This document shows, piece by piece, positions 48,801-64,000 of a stretch of DNA of 64,000 bases; the stretch's first letter is position 1; each line of letters opens with the position of its first letter. The notes under the pieces are model-generated. The model searched no databases. It had not been told where the DNA came from and was given only the letters and a program-made list of their open reading frames with translations. Position numbers and translations under genes: made by a program. The DNA comes from Ascaris suum (taxonomy: Eukaryota; Nematoda; Chromadorea; Rhabditida; Ascarididae), in the NCBI GenBank assembly GCA_013433145.1, contig CM024179.1:5105501-5169500 (forward strand), written 5' to 3'.

Positions 48801-50384
48801 GAAATCTCGGCGTTTCTATAAGCCGCTACTGCCTGACTGTAGAGAAACTGGACACATTCAAAAAAGTACTTCTGGTGCTCCAATTGAGGTGAAAACTTTG
48901 CACCGTGACATGACTTTGCATTCCAAGGTTACCGACTGAAAAAATTGCATCTCTCTATCGGAAGTATGGGGATGCTATAACCTGCTAGCGCACGAGTGGG
49001 AAGGTCTTGTGCAAATTGCAGGTGACGGTAGCACTACGTACTCTCATACGAGTATGCAGCTTGGTTCGCTGCTCGCAGCGAGTGTACAAAGCTTCTCTGT
49101 GCGGAATGAAAGGTACCAGTGACAGCTTCAGATGAGGTACGTTGCTGCCACGTCTATCAAAGCACTATGTCTACTGTGGGGAGCAAGTGGTTGGCTGTCA
49201 GAGCACTTCCTCTAAATTCAGTGTGAAATAGAAATTCCCAGAAATATATCAAAATGGGCCGAAGTTTGCTCACTGACTGAGGCCAGCTGACCCTTACAGT
49301 AAACTCATTTCGAAGGAAGCTTGCATTTAGCGTAAAATGACGTAATAGGTGGAATGGTGGATAAATCAGGCGAGTTGAATTTGCGAGTGAACTCATCATG
49401 GTTGCCTTGTACCAGTCGTTATTGTTTCGACTGCGAAAGGTGGTCGGTTCTACCCCGGGAGCGAAAGTTTGTGAGGTCGGCATCCATCCTCTTGTTCTCT
49501 TAGCACTTTTATGCGCCTCTGCATTGCAAGGGAAGTGCGTCACGGTTACAGCGTGTGGGTCCGCTGCATCGCTTGCGCAAGCTTGGTGGGAACCAAGATA
49601 TCCCAGATTTGGCAGACATTTTCAGTGATATAGAGAGAGGTTGTGAATATCATTCTTTCGTCTATCAGAAAAACCTACAGCCTTTTCCACGCTAATTGTC
49701 TGGAACGTTTATTTCGTATAGAACCTATTTGATGACTCACCACAATCGTTACGAAATGTAAATATGATGGGCCTCCCACAGTGGCATTTTGGAGAAGGTG
49801 GTTCGAAGTTAGGAGTTCACTTCTCCTCTGTGGAGGAAGATTGTTTCGTGTCAGGCCGACAACTTGGAATTCGAAATAACATTTATAGATCTGTTAGGAC
49901 CTAACATTATTTATGCTTACGCCGACATTAAATGTAAAAAGTTATCCAACTTCAGCCCAGCAGTGAGCGCACCTGAAGGGACGGTCTGAAAGTGGATGGA
50001 AAACGATGCGGCAAAAAACATAGAATACGTTGCTTTAAGATGCTGTCAAGTGTGCCCTACCTAACCTTTTTAGTCACTCCATTTTCTGGATTTCACAGAT
50101 GCCCTCAGATATTCTTTGTGCCTAGGTTGCTTGCACGCTCTGGAAAAAGAAAGCAAGAGGGGGCTCACTTCTCAACGTAGTAGGCAAAAGAGGATTACCG
50201 CCTTCAATTGGGCCGTGTGCAGTGTCGTGGCTGACAGAAGACCCCTCGGTTAAAGCCTATAACGCACAACTTCTAGTACGAGAAGTCAGGGCAATGGAGG
50301 GAATTCCTCACGAAGGCAGGGACAGAGGAATGGCTGTTCCATTTAGTAAGCCACGAAGGAATGGCACCAAGGTCGTTGTTTTCA
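45870..50384. other. No firm gene; possible regulatory DNA
   Basis: Between the putative GT92 start and the cyclophilin. At 46400-47100 the sequence is more GC- and CpG-rich than its surroundings, and all six frames are short, mutually overlapping and low in structure. The best frame is plus 47799-48119 (HNFYYKTHVDSISEPLNYRE, ending ILIAPK), a possible terminal exon of no recognised family. As the GT92 gene and the cyclophilin are divergent here, promoters for both should lie in this stretch, but I identify no specific element. Confidence 0.35.
47447..47464. repeat. Poly-G tract (18 nt)
   Basis: Eighteen consecutive G, preceded by a G-rich run (GAGGGGGGT). It is the longest homopolymer in the window. 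Confidence 0.9.
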
Positions 50385-50385
50385 G
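50376..50385 (+). promoter_or_regulatory. Candidate trans-splice acceptor for the cyclophilin mRNA
   Basis: TTGTTTTCAG ends 41 nt upstream of the cyclophilin ATG (50427) and no donor is needed before it. In nematodes such a site close to the start codon normally receives a spliced leader. This is inferred from position and sequence only; an ordinary intron in the 5' leader would look the same. Confidence 0.45.
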
Positions 50386-50426
50386 TGAAACACAGTGGTG
50401 AAGGAGAGTTAGCCTCGTTCTTCAAT

Positions 50427-54960
<4,534 letters not shown>

Positions 54961-55139
54961 GGCCATCTAAGTGTCGTTTCATGCGTGCTAGGAGCTCCAT
55001 GTTGGTGTCGCGTTTTTGTTGACCAGGTCATTCGAATCTGTATTCGTATTTAGGCGGTGCTTTCGTTATTTCTGCTCTGTCTGGGCCTTTAGTGATGTTT
55101 TCTAAGTGTCAGTGCAATTGGCTTTTGTTCGTTGTCTAC

Positions 55140-55145
55140 AATAAA
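55140..55145 (+). terminator. Poly(A) signal of the cyclophilin gene
   Basis: AATAAA 180 bp downstream of the cyclophilin stop codon (54958-54960), the first perfect hexamer after it on the plus strand. Confidence 0.6.
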
Positions 55146-55572
55146 ATGATCCTGCATGCTTATTTCATCGTCGTTCTTAGTCGCACGAAGACGACGTTTC
55201 GGCGGCAACATTGTTGCCTACCGTGACTAGAAGAGCTATGATCCCGAAGTCATGCTTTGCGGTATGAGGCGAACCGAAAGACTAGCTGATCTTGGCAAGC
55301 GGCTTGAGCGTTGTAATGTGTCACGTTACGCGTTCCTCTTGCTGTCATTGGCGTTAACGGCTGATCAAGAAAACCTTTCTTTCTTGGCTCTTTCGTCAGC
55401 TTGCGTCCTTAGGCTCAATGCTTTATAAATTTACTTACAATTCATGGTGGGCGATATGCGTTCATTTCGCTCTATCGCATAGTGGTTGACGCTTTCATCC
55501 CAGGGCCCTTTTTATTTGCAACAAGGACCATGAGATAGCTGCGGTGATTTCTGGTACAGAACAAACAGCGCG

Positions 55573-56586
55573 TGTACTGAACGAAGAAAAAAGAAAATCT
55601 TTTCTTTAAGAGTTTGCGACTTACGTTCAGTAATTCGTTGAGGCGTTGCAGCCCGATCTACAGCAGAAGTAGCGTTGAACAAGCGAAATACGGCATGTGC
55701 GATATTACGAACAGCAAAGAGTGTAAAGAAATTATGACACTGTGACGATGGGAAGACAGACGGCAGAACGGGAGCTACCTTGAGATCCTGACCACGGGCT
55801 CCAGTCGGATTTGAAAACAACGCTGCGACAGTAAGGAAAACTGACCGATATATGTAGCGATTGCCAGAATATAGCAACTATTAAGCACGCGCTTATATAG
55901 GCTACCGAAGCACATGCAGGTGCCAGATGTTCACATTTGAGACACTGATTCAATAGAGATAAACAGGAAGCTTCTTACATAGTACATGCAGGTGCCAGAT
56001 TTTCACATTTGAATATATCTTCAGTAGAAATAGAAAGTGCAAGATTTTCGCGATTTGACATCTGTCTTTTTCGACCATTCGACGGTTGCAGCTGCACCCC
56101 CGTCCATTCATCGGCGGAAGTCATAGATTCATGCATTCAGCGGAGGCTTTAAATCAGATGCCATTTAGCCGTTCGCTGCCCGTTCTCTTATTTAGCTGAA
56201 TAGCTTCCACCATCACTTTCGCGGCACTTCCTCAGGTCTTTGTTCACACGATGCCGTAACACACAAAGGGCCTTGTTTCTCAGCTGCACCAAAGTGAATG
56301 ATCACGTTCACTTCGCGTTAACGCGACTGCCTAGTCGACTCAGCACGACCCGAATGGCGAATTTTTGGCCGGGCAGTTTCTGCTGCCCCGCCTGGCTCCG
56401 CCTTCAATTTCTTCTAATGTGTGCAACGTCACCTTTGTTCTATTGAAATGTCTAGTTTTTGCACTTCTGTTTTCGCTGGATGCATCATCGCTTCCGCTTG
56501 TCGTTGGTGCCGCTGAGGCGGCTAGCCCTTTTTTGCTGCACGCTGGCTCCAATGAGCCGCGATGATGCATTTCGCGAATAGCGACA
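55573..56586. repeat. Dispersed repeat, copy 2 (interrupted)
   Basis: Block 1 is 55573-55802 and block 2 is 56337-56586, in the same relative order and orientation as copy 1 (27461-28062). Both ends match copy 1: the left from TGTACTGAACGAAG and the right to GCGAATAGCGACA. Between the blocks lie 534 bp (55803-56336) absent from copy 1, which include a 29-bp direct repeat. The tandem units seen in copy 1 are single here, so copy 1 expanded or copy 2 contracted. No target-site duplication is obvious around either copy. Confidence 0.85.
55912..56012. repeat. 29-bp direct repeat within the copy 2 interruption
   Basis: ACATGCAGGTGCCAGAT(G/T)TTCACATTTGA occurs at 55912-55940 and 55984-56012 with one mismatch, 72 bp apart. 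Confidence 0.8.
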
Positions 56587-58676
56587 GTGCGACTGCTTCA
56601 TGGCAGTTATTGCGAACGTATTCTAATAAAACGCGATTTCATGAGTCTTTAAATGACTTCAACCATTTTTTGGAGTAATTGAGTGCTTGATGGAAAATGA
56701 TACAAAATTTTCAAATGTGCAGTTGGAGAAGGTTTGTTCGAAAAGTGCTAAGTGGACCACAGTGTTAAGCATAAGATACATTCTGTTTAGAGCTTGTTTT
56801 CATACCGCAGCTTACAGTTTGTAGATGATGAAGCGGGAGAAAACTTGCAAAACAGCGCGGAAAGTAATGAACATACATGTGAATTGCTTGTAGTCAGTTG
56901 AGTTGGTGGCGCAAATTATGGAAAATACGTTGAGCTTGCATGCTGTTTCAATGAATCCTTATATCGCAAATCAATCCTGAATGAAAGAGGGGTAGTTTAT
57001 GAAGAGAATGAAGTACAACCTGAGAAGCGTCGCACAAAGACGCCAGTTGAAACTATGAACTAGTCGGCGTCACAAACTCAAGTTGCTGATCGTGGGATAT
57101 CACCGATAGGGTAGTAGACCGTTAGACGCAAAGTAACAGGAATTATGTTTCTGCAATAAAAAAGCATTTCTTGTCAACGACACATTTTCTCTCCGAAGAA
57201 GGTGGAAGAGAGATGTGCGGTTGTTTTATGTTTGTTGCTTGAATAATGAAGTCGGTTTGAACTTAAAGTTCACGAGGGAGGACCCGCTGATAGCATTAGA
57301 TGTGCAAGAAGAGAGATATAAACAAGTTTACTAGAGAAACAGATGGTTGACAACAAAATTCGAAATATCTTGCATTTGAGAAGTCAGAAATGAGTATAAA
57401 TACTTTGATCAGAGCATCTGCAACTTAAAACATCACTCTGCAATCACGTCGTGATCTTCTTGCCTTCCAAAAATCAACTTGCTGGGCGCATTGGTCATCC
57501 TGAAATAAATTTCACACTGGTGAGAACCAAAGTCGGCAGTTTTCATTGACATCTTTCACTATAAAGTACATCTTTGTTCATGTTGCACGTCACTAAGTAG
57601 CCCTCTTGCAGTAATATCGCAATGAATGTGATTAATGCACGGCGTAAATGCAAACGTTGGATTCAAAACACATCATTTCACTGACCGTGCAAAGTGATGG
57701 TGGCGTAGTTACATTCAGGTCCAGTAAAAACCTTCATTTTCTCTTCTTTATACAATTTGTAGAATTCCAGTGTCGATAATCTTCAGATGAATTTATTCCC
57801 ACAAATTTTCGTCCTCAAAATTAGCACGAAGGAAAGTATTTGATGTAAGGACACTAATTTGCCAACAAGATTGTCTTTCCTCTTCATCCCACATGACCTG
57901 TCTCATCTTTCTTCGCTCTTGTGAGCTAACACTGGACGATACCTATTCTCGCATGGAGTTATTAATGGCGCAGTCATAGCTACTGTTACAGTTGAGCGGT
58001 AGCGAATTTAGTTTGCAGTAAGTGGGTAGTTATCGGATAGCTATAGGTGTTGTGCACTAGACTTTGCTTTAACAAGATCAGAAGTATGAGAAGTTGGAAT
58101 TCGGCACACTTCGGGTGGTTACTTCTGTCGTCTGCTGTTGTAATTGTAAGGCTGCTACGTGCTGCTTGTCTTACCAGTTATCAATAGGACACTGTTTCCG
58201 CTTCAGTTTGATGCGGTGTATTTCGTAATGATGCTACATGAGGATATGTTATTGTCAAGAACGAACGAGTGCTATTGTTGAGAAGCTTAGATAGTTTGAA
58301 GTTCCTTCAAGGGTACCTGCGAAATGTTTACCCATAAATCCCCGGAGCAGTATTCCAACAAACAGCAGTACTAACTGATAGTATTGTTTAGCGTCACGCG
58401 TTTCTCAGTAAGGTAACTTGAGCACAAAATGTATCTTTATAAAACGAGCTCACTAGCAACGTCTTTAATGAAAGTAAGCATGCCAACCTCAGCGAATAAG
58501 AGCGATTTTTAAAGGAGTTTTTGGATTTTCGTCTCCTTTGTAAGAGAGTAGCTATATGCAGCGTATCGGTTTTAGATTCCTGTCTATGTCAGAGTGACAT
58601 CTTTCAGCAATGCAACTGTGTCAATTACTTCACTTCAGAATGTAATACTTCCTCAAAACTGCAAATTGCAACTTAC
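56587..58676. other. No supported gene
   Basis: AT-leaning sequence with no frame above about 60 codons and no repeat. Because gene F runs leftward with a strong donor at 58677, its 3' exons should lie here, but none could be picked out. Confidence 0.4.
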
Positions 58677-61600
58677 GGCGAATTGTTTAACATTCAAGCA
58701 GCTCTGCATGCGCGCAATCAGTGCGTCCACATGGGTGCCAACACTCCCGGTCTGAGAATACTTCTGCAAAATAATGTCAGATGTTTTCATGGGCATAACA
58801 TCTGAACCGCTCGCTGGCCTCCTGTTGAGTATGTGACCAAAAAATTCCCTTAATACAGTCGAAGGAGATATTCGAGTGGTAGCTTCGAGAGATGTATTTT
58901 TAAAAAAAACAACCATTATTAATTAAGGTTTATGAAGAAGTTATACAAGTTCTAAGCTCCGTTACTCGGTAAGCTGGCCAAGCAGAAGAAGCTGATGGAA
59001 GGAGAAATTCGGTAGGCCGATAGCCGCGAAATCTCGATAGCCTTCGAAAACCATCCCGATTGATCAATGCCGATAAAAACTATTGCAATACCAACACCTC
59101 TGTCAAAGTTTTTTCCAGCAGTAGCCTGTTGGAGACAACTTTGTTCAGGGCTGAGGGTACGACGGAGAGATGGCATGGGAGGACTCTCCCGTTTAATGTC
59201 ACTTCTAAATCGCTAATGTGTGCAAGCTGAAGTGTTAATCGTATTATATGTGCGCATATATAATATACATATCCCGTCCAGCGTCCTGAGCTAGGAGTCA
59301 TGAGGCGCGCCTCCACTTGCGGAAAGGAGAATGTTCGTAAGTACGACGGTTAGTTGCGAGTATATTAAATAAGCAATCGCGGACAATCTAGACACGAAAT
59401 CCAACCGGGTGTGGCTGGGGATTGGCTGTGGTACCCTACCATTTAAAAAATCTCACAAACCCAAAGGCAGTTTCGTGTGACGGCGAATATGGTCCATTGA
59501 AAGAGACCGCAGCCACCATTGCCTTGTATGTACTTCGTGGAAGAAGCAAGGTTAGGAGAAGGAAACTCCGAATAACTGAGATCTATGTCGCCGGCAGGCT
59601 GGCCACAAGGCGACGCGCTACCGGCCACGGCAACGTTGTTGCCAGCTACATCAATGGAAGGAACGATGAAATCGATGACATTACGTCTGTTCAAAGTACT
59701 CAAAGCAAATATCCTTTCGCTTTCTCTTGAAGGGAGTTGGAAGGTGAAATTTTTGTCAAGAGTAAGAAAGGTGCTCAACTGTTGCCGAAAATCGAACACA
59801 TAAGGGAATATTAAAACTGGTCGTACTGAAACTTTTGCAACACCTTGTACACAAACGGGCAGGAAACCATCACCGTCTTTCGTTTCTTCGAAGAAAAAAA
59901 ATTCATCCGTAGGATGAAAACAGCCGTTTCCCTCCTCATGAATATAGTACTGATCATCGCAGTTCAGCGGAATGAAGTCTGTGCGCATATGGCATATTTT
60001 GAGTGGAGATGAACAAATGGAAAGTGAGGCAGAGTTTCTTGAAGCAAGGTGACTCTTACCAGGTTGTCGCCTGCAAACACTCCCAGCGATCGTAGGATAT
60101 CATCGGTAACAAAATTCCTACTTGTCTCTGTGTCTTTAGCGCGGTTGGCTCGGGTACCATCGACGAATTCCGTTCTACTCTTGTATGACTCCTCTTTTAT
60201 AATTGATGTCGACTTGGATTCATGGGCAAGCTCTTTCCACTGCTCACTTCTTGTTTCAGATGGGCTCAATGCGTGAGTTGCATTGATTCTTCTAATATAT
60301 CTTTTTTGATAAGAAGGTTTTCTACACGGTTTGCTGCGTGGCTTTAGCTCCCGACTGGGGGCAGCATCTTTCCACTGAATGGGTGAAGTATCGCTTGTGC
60401 ACATCTGTTCCGTCCTAGCAATGGCTTTCGACTTACGTCGAATATAAACATTATTTTTATGACCATGTACTATTTCAAATCTTGAAACTGCGTTGGTTCT
60501 ATTGGCCGTTGTCAGTGGACGCTGAGTGTCATCACAAGGTGATCGCACGTGTGAAATTTCACGTCCATTTGCCGCATCAATTCCACCGGCTGATTTCCGC
60601 TCTAAGTTGAGATATGAAGCGTTGAATGATGTCCTGCTGTGCATTGTCACCGAGGATGTGATGCGATTCTCTGCAGGCACGAATCTTTGAACTGTCTTAC
60701 CCCATCTGGGATCGTACTTTGGAGATAACGTGTAAATGACGGCGGTGCGGTTGCCACCATCATGAAATCTGCAATATCATATTGCTTGCCTTATTTATGA
60801 ATATTCATTTTCAAACACTCATGAGACGTATTTATAGGATGAAAGAAGGCATAGAAATAGCTGTCTTCAACAAAAATTTTTCAGTTTGAAGGAAATGCTA
60901 TTGAATGTCGTTCCAAAATATTACATTGCAAGCTTTAGTTGACGATAGAAACTTTGCTTTTCCACTATGAAATATCGCACCAACGACATCGAAAGCAGTG
61001 ACAATGACGGTTGCACACTGTTTTCTTAGGCTGTTTCGTTTGGACGAACTCTGGAACTAAACTCATGCTATATTGCCCGCATCTTATATTCGTGTGCTAA
61101 CCGCACCCGACCATTGGTGCGTGAGATTTGAAATCCGCAATTTCTAGCTGATCACACCTTCAACCGGCTGATTTTTCAACATATTGAATTATCAACACTT
61201 CCTCAGTAAATCGCAACATGCGCAACAACACGAGGTTTTGAATTAATTTTCTGCAAAACTGTGAAAAACTTAGAGGCACAATTGTTGGAAAAAGCCTTTC
61301 ACCTTAGAGACCTCTTAGGACCAGGTAACTGCCGGAAGTTTCGACGAAAATATGTCGTCCTCTCTGTTCTGCCTGAGGGTTTTGCAGACTCGGTGTTTGC
61401 CATCGGAGAAGCGACGTCCTTCATTTGTCTAGTGCAATGTCGCCTTCGTGGAAATGTTTCATCGGAAATTAGCTGCAAAAAATCGAAACTAACTGAATAA
61501 TGAGACTTGTCATTCACATCAGTTGCTTGCCGTACCATCAGATCGGAAACTTCCAAGAGGAAGTGAGAAGTTTACGAAAAAGAGAGAACCCATCCATTCA

Positions 61601-62801
61601 CACAAATTAGCCAGAAAGACATCCATCATCTATGAGAAATGAGGAAACTTCAGAAGAAAGTACTAAGAAGTTAAGTTATATACAGTCGAACTGTGAGGTG
61701 TACTATGTTCTACAAGTCTGTCGGACCATTCGAGGAAAAGATTGAGAGAAAACTTGAGAAATAAGCCAAAACCATGCCATCAGTGCAACCCTTTATAAGG
61801 GTGTCCTTCAATACAGGCTTAGGCTGTTTCTCAGCAGTCTTTTAATGAAACACTTTGTGGAACAGCAAAAGGCTACTTAGAGAATACTTTGAACACATTT
61901 TTTGTGCACATGCCTCGCTTCAGCTCAGCAATCCAACAATGTAGTTGTTTCCGGTATGCTTGTCGAAAACAATAGTTTGAGGTTGTTGAGCATGAACAAT
62001 TTGAGTGTAGCATTCTGAGTGGTAAAGAGCGTCTAGTATGCTTCGATATTCGCGCTTTTTTCGTTTATCCTTCTGGTCTTTAGTTGGATGGTTATGGCGT
62101 TCGCAGCCGTTGCTTTCAAAGAGCAATGAGCAATTGTATGGTTTCATGATATCACTACCAATCGCTAGGTCTTCATGCATGGCTCACTGTTCGTTAGCTG
62201 CATCACATAAGTGCATGCTTACTGTGAACTTTCGGAGGTCTTCATCGTCTTCGTTCGTCAACGTGAGAGGCGGTCTCATTTTCGTGTGATGAGCGCCGCG
62301 ATGAAAGTGGTACATATTGCCGTCGGCGCGATAAAGGCAAATGCGACTACTACGTACACTGTAGCACACTGAATCCGCAGTGATATGCAACTGCACATTA
62401 TTCGGTAGTAACGCACTCTGTAAATTGCACCTTCAAAAAATGGGCGATTATACTTGAGTTATTGAAATGCACTCTAGCAAACAGCAAATGATTCGTAGTT
62501 TCAGTAGGAGGAGAAAACGTCAGCGATTGGTAGTGTTCAGTGGACTTGATGGTACTCAATGACATGCTTGGTGCTCCTAAGCGGGAAGGTTTTTTCATGT
62601 TGAGACTGTTAGGCATATTCGAAACTTCTCAACGTAGATCCAGTTCTGTGTGAGGACTGTTGAATGGCTCTCTTCGCCGATTGGCGACATCGTCCTATGA
62701 CGGTCGTTTTCACGAATAGTCATGGTTTTTGTTAAGTATTGCGCGTTTGCCGTTTTTGACACGAATTCCATCAACCTGTCGAGCATATATGAGAGCGTCA
62801 T
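58677..62801 (-). CDS. Gene F, large multi-exon gene, unidentified protein with a long hydrophilic exon
   Basis: The largest exon, 60768-60060 (after TATTGCAG, donor CTG|GTAAGAG), is 236 codons: HDGGNRTAVIYTLSPKYDPR, then a basic, Ser/Arg/Lys-rich, probably disordered body, then TDDILRSLGVFAGDNL. Next is a long frame 59981-59540 (DFIPLNCDDQYYIHEEGNGC, then HPTDEFFFFEETKDG, then NVIDFIVPSIDVAGNNVAV), whose acceptor (GCGCACAG) is one base out of phase. From its donor (AA|GTACAT) the chain is clean: 59212-59098 (DLEVTLNGRVLPCHLSVVPS) and 58763-58677 (after TTATTTTGCAG; KYSQTGSVGTHVDALIARMQ, donor GCC|GTAAGT). Upstream candidate exons are 61472-61322 (after GATTTTTTGCAG; DETFPRRRHCTRQMKDV) and 62396-61920 (ADGNMYHFHRGAHHTKMRPP; KDQKDKRKKREYRSILDALY). 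It could be two genes. I recognise no family. Confidence 0.55.
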
Positions 62802-63142
62802 ATCAAAGACTGCTTTGTTACAGGCTTGATCGAAGGCATGCAGCTAACCTAGATTTGTACTTTAATAACTGGATGCAGGGATTAGATTATTGCTCGTGAC
62901 AAGTTGCCGTCTGGAACAGCGGTGGGAAAATCTTGCGGTAAAAAAGAGGATCTGTGTGCAAACGGTGCAGGAAACGGCGCTTTCGTCTTGAGTGGTCTCA
63001 TAACATGGCTACATTTGGATGTGAGTAATTCGTATCGCTTTTGCTGTACCTTAAGAAGAGCCAGTCAATTTTTCGAAACGGTTTATTTTTCAACGCCATA
63101 GCGCTGTGACTCCCCAATTTCACAATGCTATTTTCAAGTGGT

Positions 63143-63355
63143 GAAAAATCAGAAAAAATCCTCCTAGAGAAGCTCACAGAAAGCATTAAAGGGGCCTTTG
63201 AAGCTCGAGAGGTCGTGAAAAAATTGCTATCGGAATACCCGGCCCACGGTGCATCTCTCATAAACGCTGACATGCAGTTATGCCCGCCCAGTATGAAAAC
63301 TTTCAAAACTCTTCCACATTTTCTGAGAAAACATTTCGACTTGAAGCCATTATAA
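63143..63355 (+). CDS. Candidate terminal exon, small helical protein segment
   Basis: After a possible TTTTCAAG acceptor the plus frame reads EKSEKILLEKLTESIKGAFE, then AREVVKKLLSEYPAHGASLI, then MKTFKTLPHFLRKHFDLKPL and TAA (63353-63355). It is strongly amphipathic and charged, and far more protein-like than the opposing minus frame (62998-63306). An in-frame ATG at 63125 would also allow a start just upstream. Family unknown. Confidence 0.38.
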   Translation, partial: EKSEKILLEKLTESIKGAFEAREVVKKLLSEYPAHGASLINADMQLCPPSMKTFKTLPHFLRKHFDLKPL

Positions 63356-63473
63356 ACACATTCACCGTAAACACATTAGGTGTTACTCGACAGGGATTTT
63401 TGGGCTTTGCAAGTCTTGAAGGGTCCTTAACTGGTTCGCGTGAGCTCCACTACAACGATGGTTGTCCGATTGT

Positions 63474-63584
63474 GAATGGTTCAATGACCAGATAGTATTT
63501 TGGCCCCATTTTTTGCGCAGGAGGGAGGTAACAGTTGGAGAACCCCTTGCATAAGATGTCATATATGAATGGTTCAATGACCAG
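63474..63584. repeat. 18-bp direct repeat
   Basis: GAATGGTTCAATGACCAG is present at 63474-63491 and 63567-63584, identical, 93 bp apart, downstream of the candidate exon ending at 63355. The remainder to 64000 shows no supported gene. Confidence 0.75.
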
Positions 63585-64000
63585 TATCTCGCATATGGCC
63601 AAAAGCAAATTTTTCGAACAAACGGATAAATTGCAAGGAACGATTTCGTAGCATTGCCTCGTTATTCGAATCATTTAATTTTAGGTCGCAGTCATGAAGC
63701 GCGAATGAAGGTCTGCTATGGAGATGAATGTCGATTTCCTTCCGAAGGGAAATGATGGAAGGTACGGCGAAAGATTTTATATAGAAATGAAAAGTAATGC
63801 ACAATTTACAAGCAATGAGTGCTACATGAAAGACGACTAACAACTTGTTGCAATGAAATATTGAATATGGAGGCTGCTTCGACGATGACGATCGCAATCC
63901 TTCCATGGGCGTTTATTTCGATGACCAATTCGCGCAATGGCGCACATCTGCTGTTACACGCTTCTTCGAATTCTTTTTGACTACGATAGCACCTGCAAAC

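Noticed and set aside
49398..49543. tRNA-like or SINE-like sequence (GTCGGTTCTACCCCGGG)
   Set aside because: The T-arm-like stretch has no matching acceptor, D or anticodon stems, and no poly-A tail or target duplication is visible.
62181..62190. In-frame TGA read as selenocysteine
   Set aside because: A GTGAGC donor sits on the TGA and an in-phase acceptor follows 75 nt later; no SECIS-like element was sought or seen, and an intron is simpler.

Overview
This is a nuclear window from a eukaryote, most likely a clade V (strongylid-type) parasitic nematode. The points for this are: one unambiguous gene for a C. elegans CYP-3-like cyclophilin, cut by introns; a GT92 (DUF23) glycosyltransferase gene, a family greatly expanded in nematodes; short exons separated by introns of tens to thousands of bases; TTTTCAG/TTTTTAG-type acceptors; several long poly-G tracts; and AT-leaning intergenic DNA. 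There is no bacterial gene organisation, no rRNA or tRNA that I can defend, and no CRISPR array. Everything apart from the cyclophilin and the GT92 gene was inferred from open frames joined by GT-AG sites whose phases agree. Exon chains are better supported than product names.

Layout. 0-1.55 kb: nothing convincing. 1.56-5.65 kb: minus-strand exons of at least two unidentified genes; the 3' end of one (2789-3403) has two phase-consistent introns. 5.65-9.5 kb: apparently intergenic. 9.57-10.8 kb: three exons with membrane segments, on both strands. 10.8-12.65 kb: GA-rich tracts, an AT-rich stretch, poly-G and a short duplication. 14.8-17.7 kb: minus-strand gene E, four exons all joined in phase 0. 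18.3-23.6 kb: minus-strand gene D, at least three exons chained in phase, with two KVGDVVSVRVQL-like strands. 23.9-26.2 kb: plus-strand exons, one ending at AATAAA. 27.46-28.06 kb: a dispersed repeat, whose second copy lies at 55.57-56.59 kb. 29.4-34.5 kb: mainly plus-strand candidate exons. 37.6-45.9 kb: minus-strand GT92 gene with WLQIIEF, IPWKSF, FVDVDEF and RPERIGIVSVHG blocks. 46-50.4 kb: no firm gene; poly-G. 50.4-55.15 kb: plus-strand cyclophilin with a trans-splice-type acceptor, a 100-bp (AT)n tract in intron 2 and a poly(A) signal. 58.7-62.8 kb: minus-strand gene F with a long hydrophilic exon. 63.1-63.4 kb: a small plus-strand exon.

The genes do not form an obvious pathway or operon. 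The most useful oddities are the cyclophilin exon joins that canonical GT-AG splicing cannot reproduce exactly, its unlocated C-terminal stretch, a one-base phase clash in gene F, and the two-copy repeat whose minus frame stays open.
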